Below, piece after piece: positions 63,816 through 64,000 of a stretch of DNA of 64,000 nucleotides. Position 1 is the stretch's first letter; the number at the start of each line of letters is the position of its first letter. The notes beneath the pieces are model-generated. The model saw only the letters and a program-made list of their open reading frames with translations, ran no database searches and was not told the origin of the DNA. Source of the stretch: Calothrix sp. PCC 7103 (GTDB lineage: Bacteria > Cyanobacteriota > Cyanobacteriia > Cyanobacteriales > Nostocaceae); NCBI RefSeq assembly GCF_000331305.1, contig NZ_KB217483.1, forward strand, positions 629,365-693,364, read 5' to 3'. The position numbers and the translations under genes are program-made.

Positions 63816-63818
63816 AAA

Positions 63819-63851
63819 AAACCCAACTTCTTATAACTAGAAGTCGGGTTT
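63819..63851. terminator. Bidirectional terminator-like hairpin
   Basis: AAACCCAACTTCT and AGAAGTCGGGTTT pair (one G-T mismatch) around a 7-base loop, with A-rich DNA before and T-rich DNA after, between two convergent genes. This fits a shared rho-independent terminator. Confidence 0.65.
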
Positions 63852-63889
63852 ATAAACTGAACTCTAACTGAACTCTAACTTAATATTAT

Positions 63890-64000
63890 TTAACTTTTAC
63901 TCTTATAAGAGTCGAGCCATTCTTGAACTTGAGAGCGTGCGATATCGCGTCCACCTAAACCAAAGGCAAGCGAGATAGCAATAGCTATAGCTCCTAAGAG
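63890..64000 (-). CDS. C-terminal end of a membrane protein, possibly mechanosensitive-channel-like (partial)
   Basis: The last 36 residues of a minus-strand gene that continues beyond the window: LLGAIAIAIAISLAFGLGGR (approximately, a membrane helix), then DIARSQVQEWLDSYKSKS and stop. The AFGLGGRD-A sequence after a hydrophobic helix is typical of TM-helix-repeat/MscS-like cyanobacterial proteins. Too little is present to be sure. Confidence 0.55.
   Translation of the reverse strand, partial: LLGAIAIAISLAFGLGGRDIARSQVQEWLDSYKSKS

Noticed and set aside
1-64000. tRNA or rRNA genes
   Set aside because: I saw no cloverleaf with T-loop GGTTCRANYCC and matching acceptor stem, and no rRNA segment; small RNAs cannot be excluded without a covariance search.

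Overview
The window is AT-rich (roughly 37-38 % G+C by eye) chromosomal DNA from a cyanobacterium, most likely a filamentous, Nostocales-type one. The evidence is the gene set (TamB-family giant protein, alkaline/neutral invertase, Rieske/PaO oxygenase, sucrase/ferredoxin-like protein, HEAGH protease fused to TPRs, gcvT-gcvH-gcvP), the many broken genes, a heptanucleotide tandem repeat, and dispersed hairpin repeats of a cyanobacterial kind (AGAAACCCGGTTTCT, GGTGCGTAACGC, TTGTGGGATGGGCATCC). The hexamer GGCGCC occurs about 129 times by manual count, in genes and spacers alike, where about three would be expected; I saw no copy of the usual cyanobacterial iterated palindrome GCGATCGC. The genus cannot be fixed from this window.

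Layout. (1) 0.46-4.6 kb: five near-identical tandem genes for small secreted proteins built of two Asn/Gln/Thr-rich repeats around a basic, Cys-containing linker, then three divergent relatives and a larger secreted protein. (2) 5-20 kb: envelope and metabolic genes: TamB-family protein, class A and class C beta-lactamase-fold hydrolases, invertase, Fe-S (6-4) photolyase-type protein, two lipoproteins. (3) 20-29 kb: accessory and decaying DNA: a kinase-WYL fusion, Rpn, Uma2 and LysR remnants, a probable MITE, a HigBA toxin-antitoxin pair, a duplicated segment around an acetyltransferase, and an ATPase-nuclease fusion. (4) 29-33.6 kb: a PQQ unit, pqqA - PQQ-type sugar dehydrogenase lipoprotein - pqqB - pqqC - pqqD - pqqE. 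It could supply both cofactor and a periplasmic enzyme that uses it.

(5) 33.7-42.3 kb: acetyltransferase, RTX-like repeat protein, Coq4-family protein, beta-helix protein, and a PAS...GGDEF gene split by an IS630-type element. (6) 42.7-47.4 kb: glycine cleavage operon. (7) 47.4-64 kb: LysR remnant, protease-TPR protein, lipase, TPR protein abutting an IS630 remnant, RmlD-like reductase, an internally deleted restriction-R-type gene, PadR regulator with palindromic sites beside a Rieske oxygenase, a three-repeat coiled-coil protein, a sucrase/ferredoxin-like protein, a DUF697-type GTPase, and a PD-(D/E)XK-like gene split by a 92-bp insertion.

The strongest leads are the secreted-repeat array, the GGCGCC signature, the PQQ cluster with an N-terminally extended PqqA, and the 92-bp insertion whose removal restores its host frame. 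Family assignments come from recognised motifs, not from database searches.
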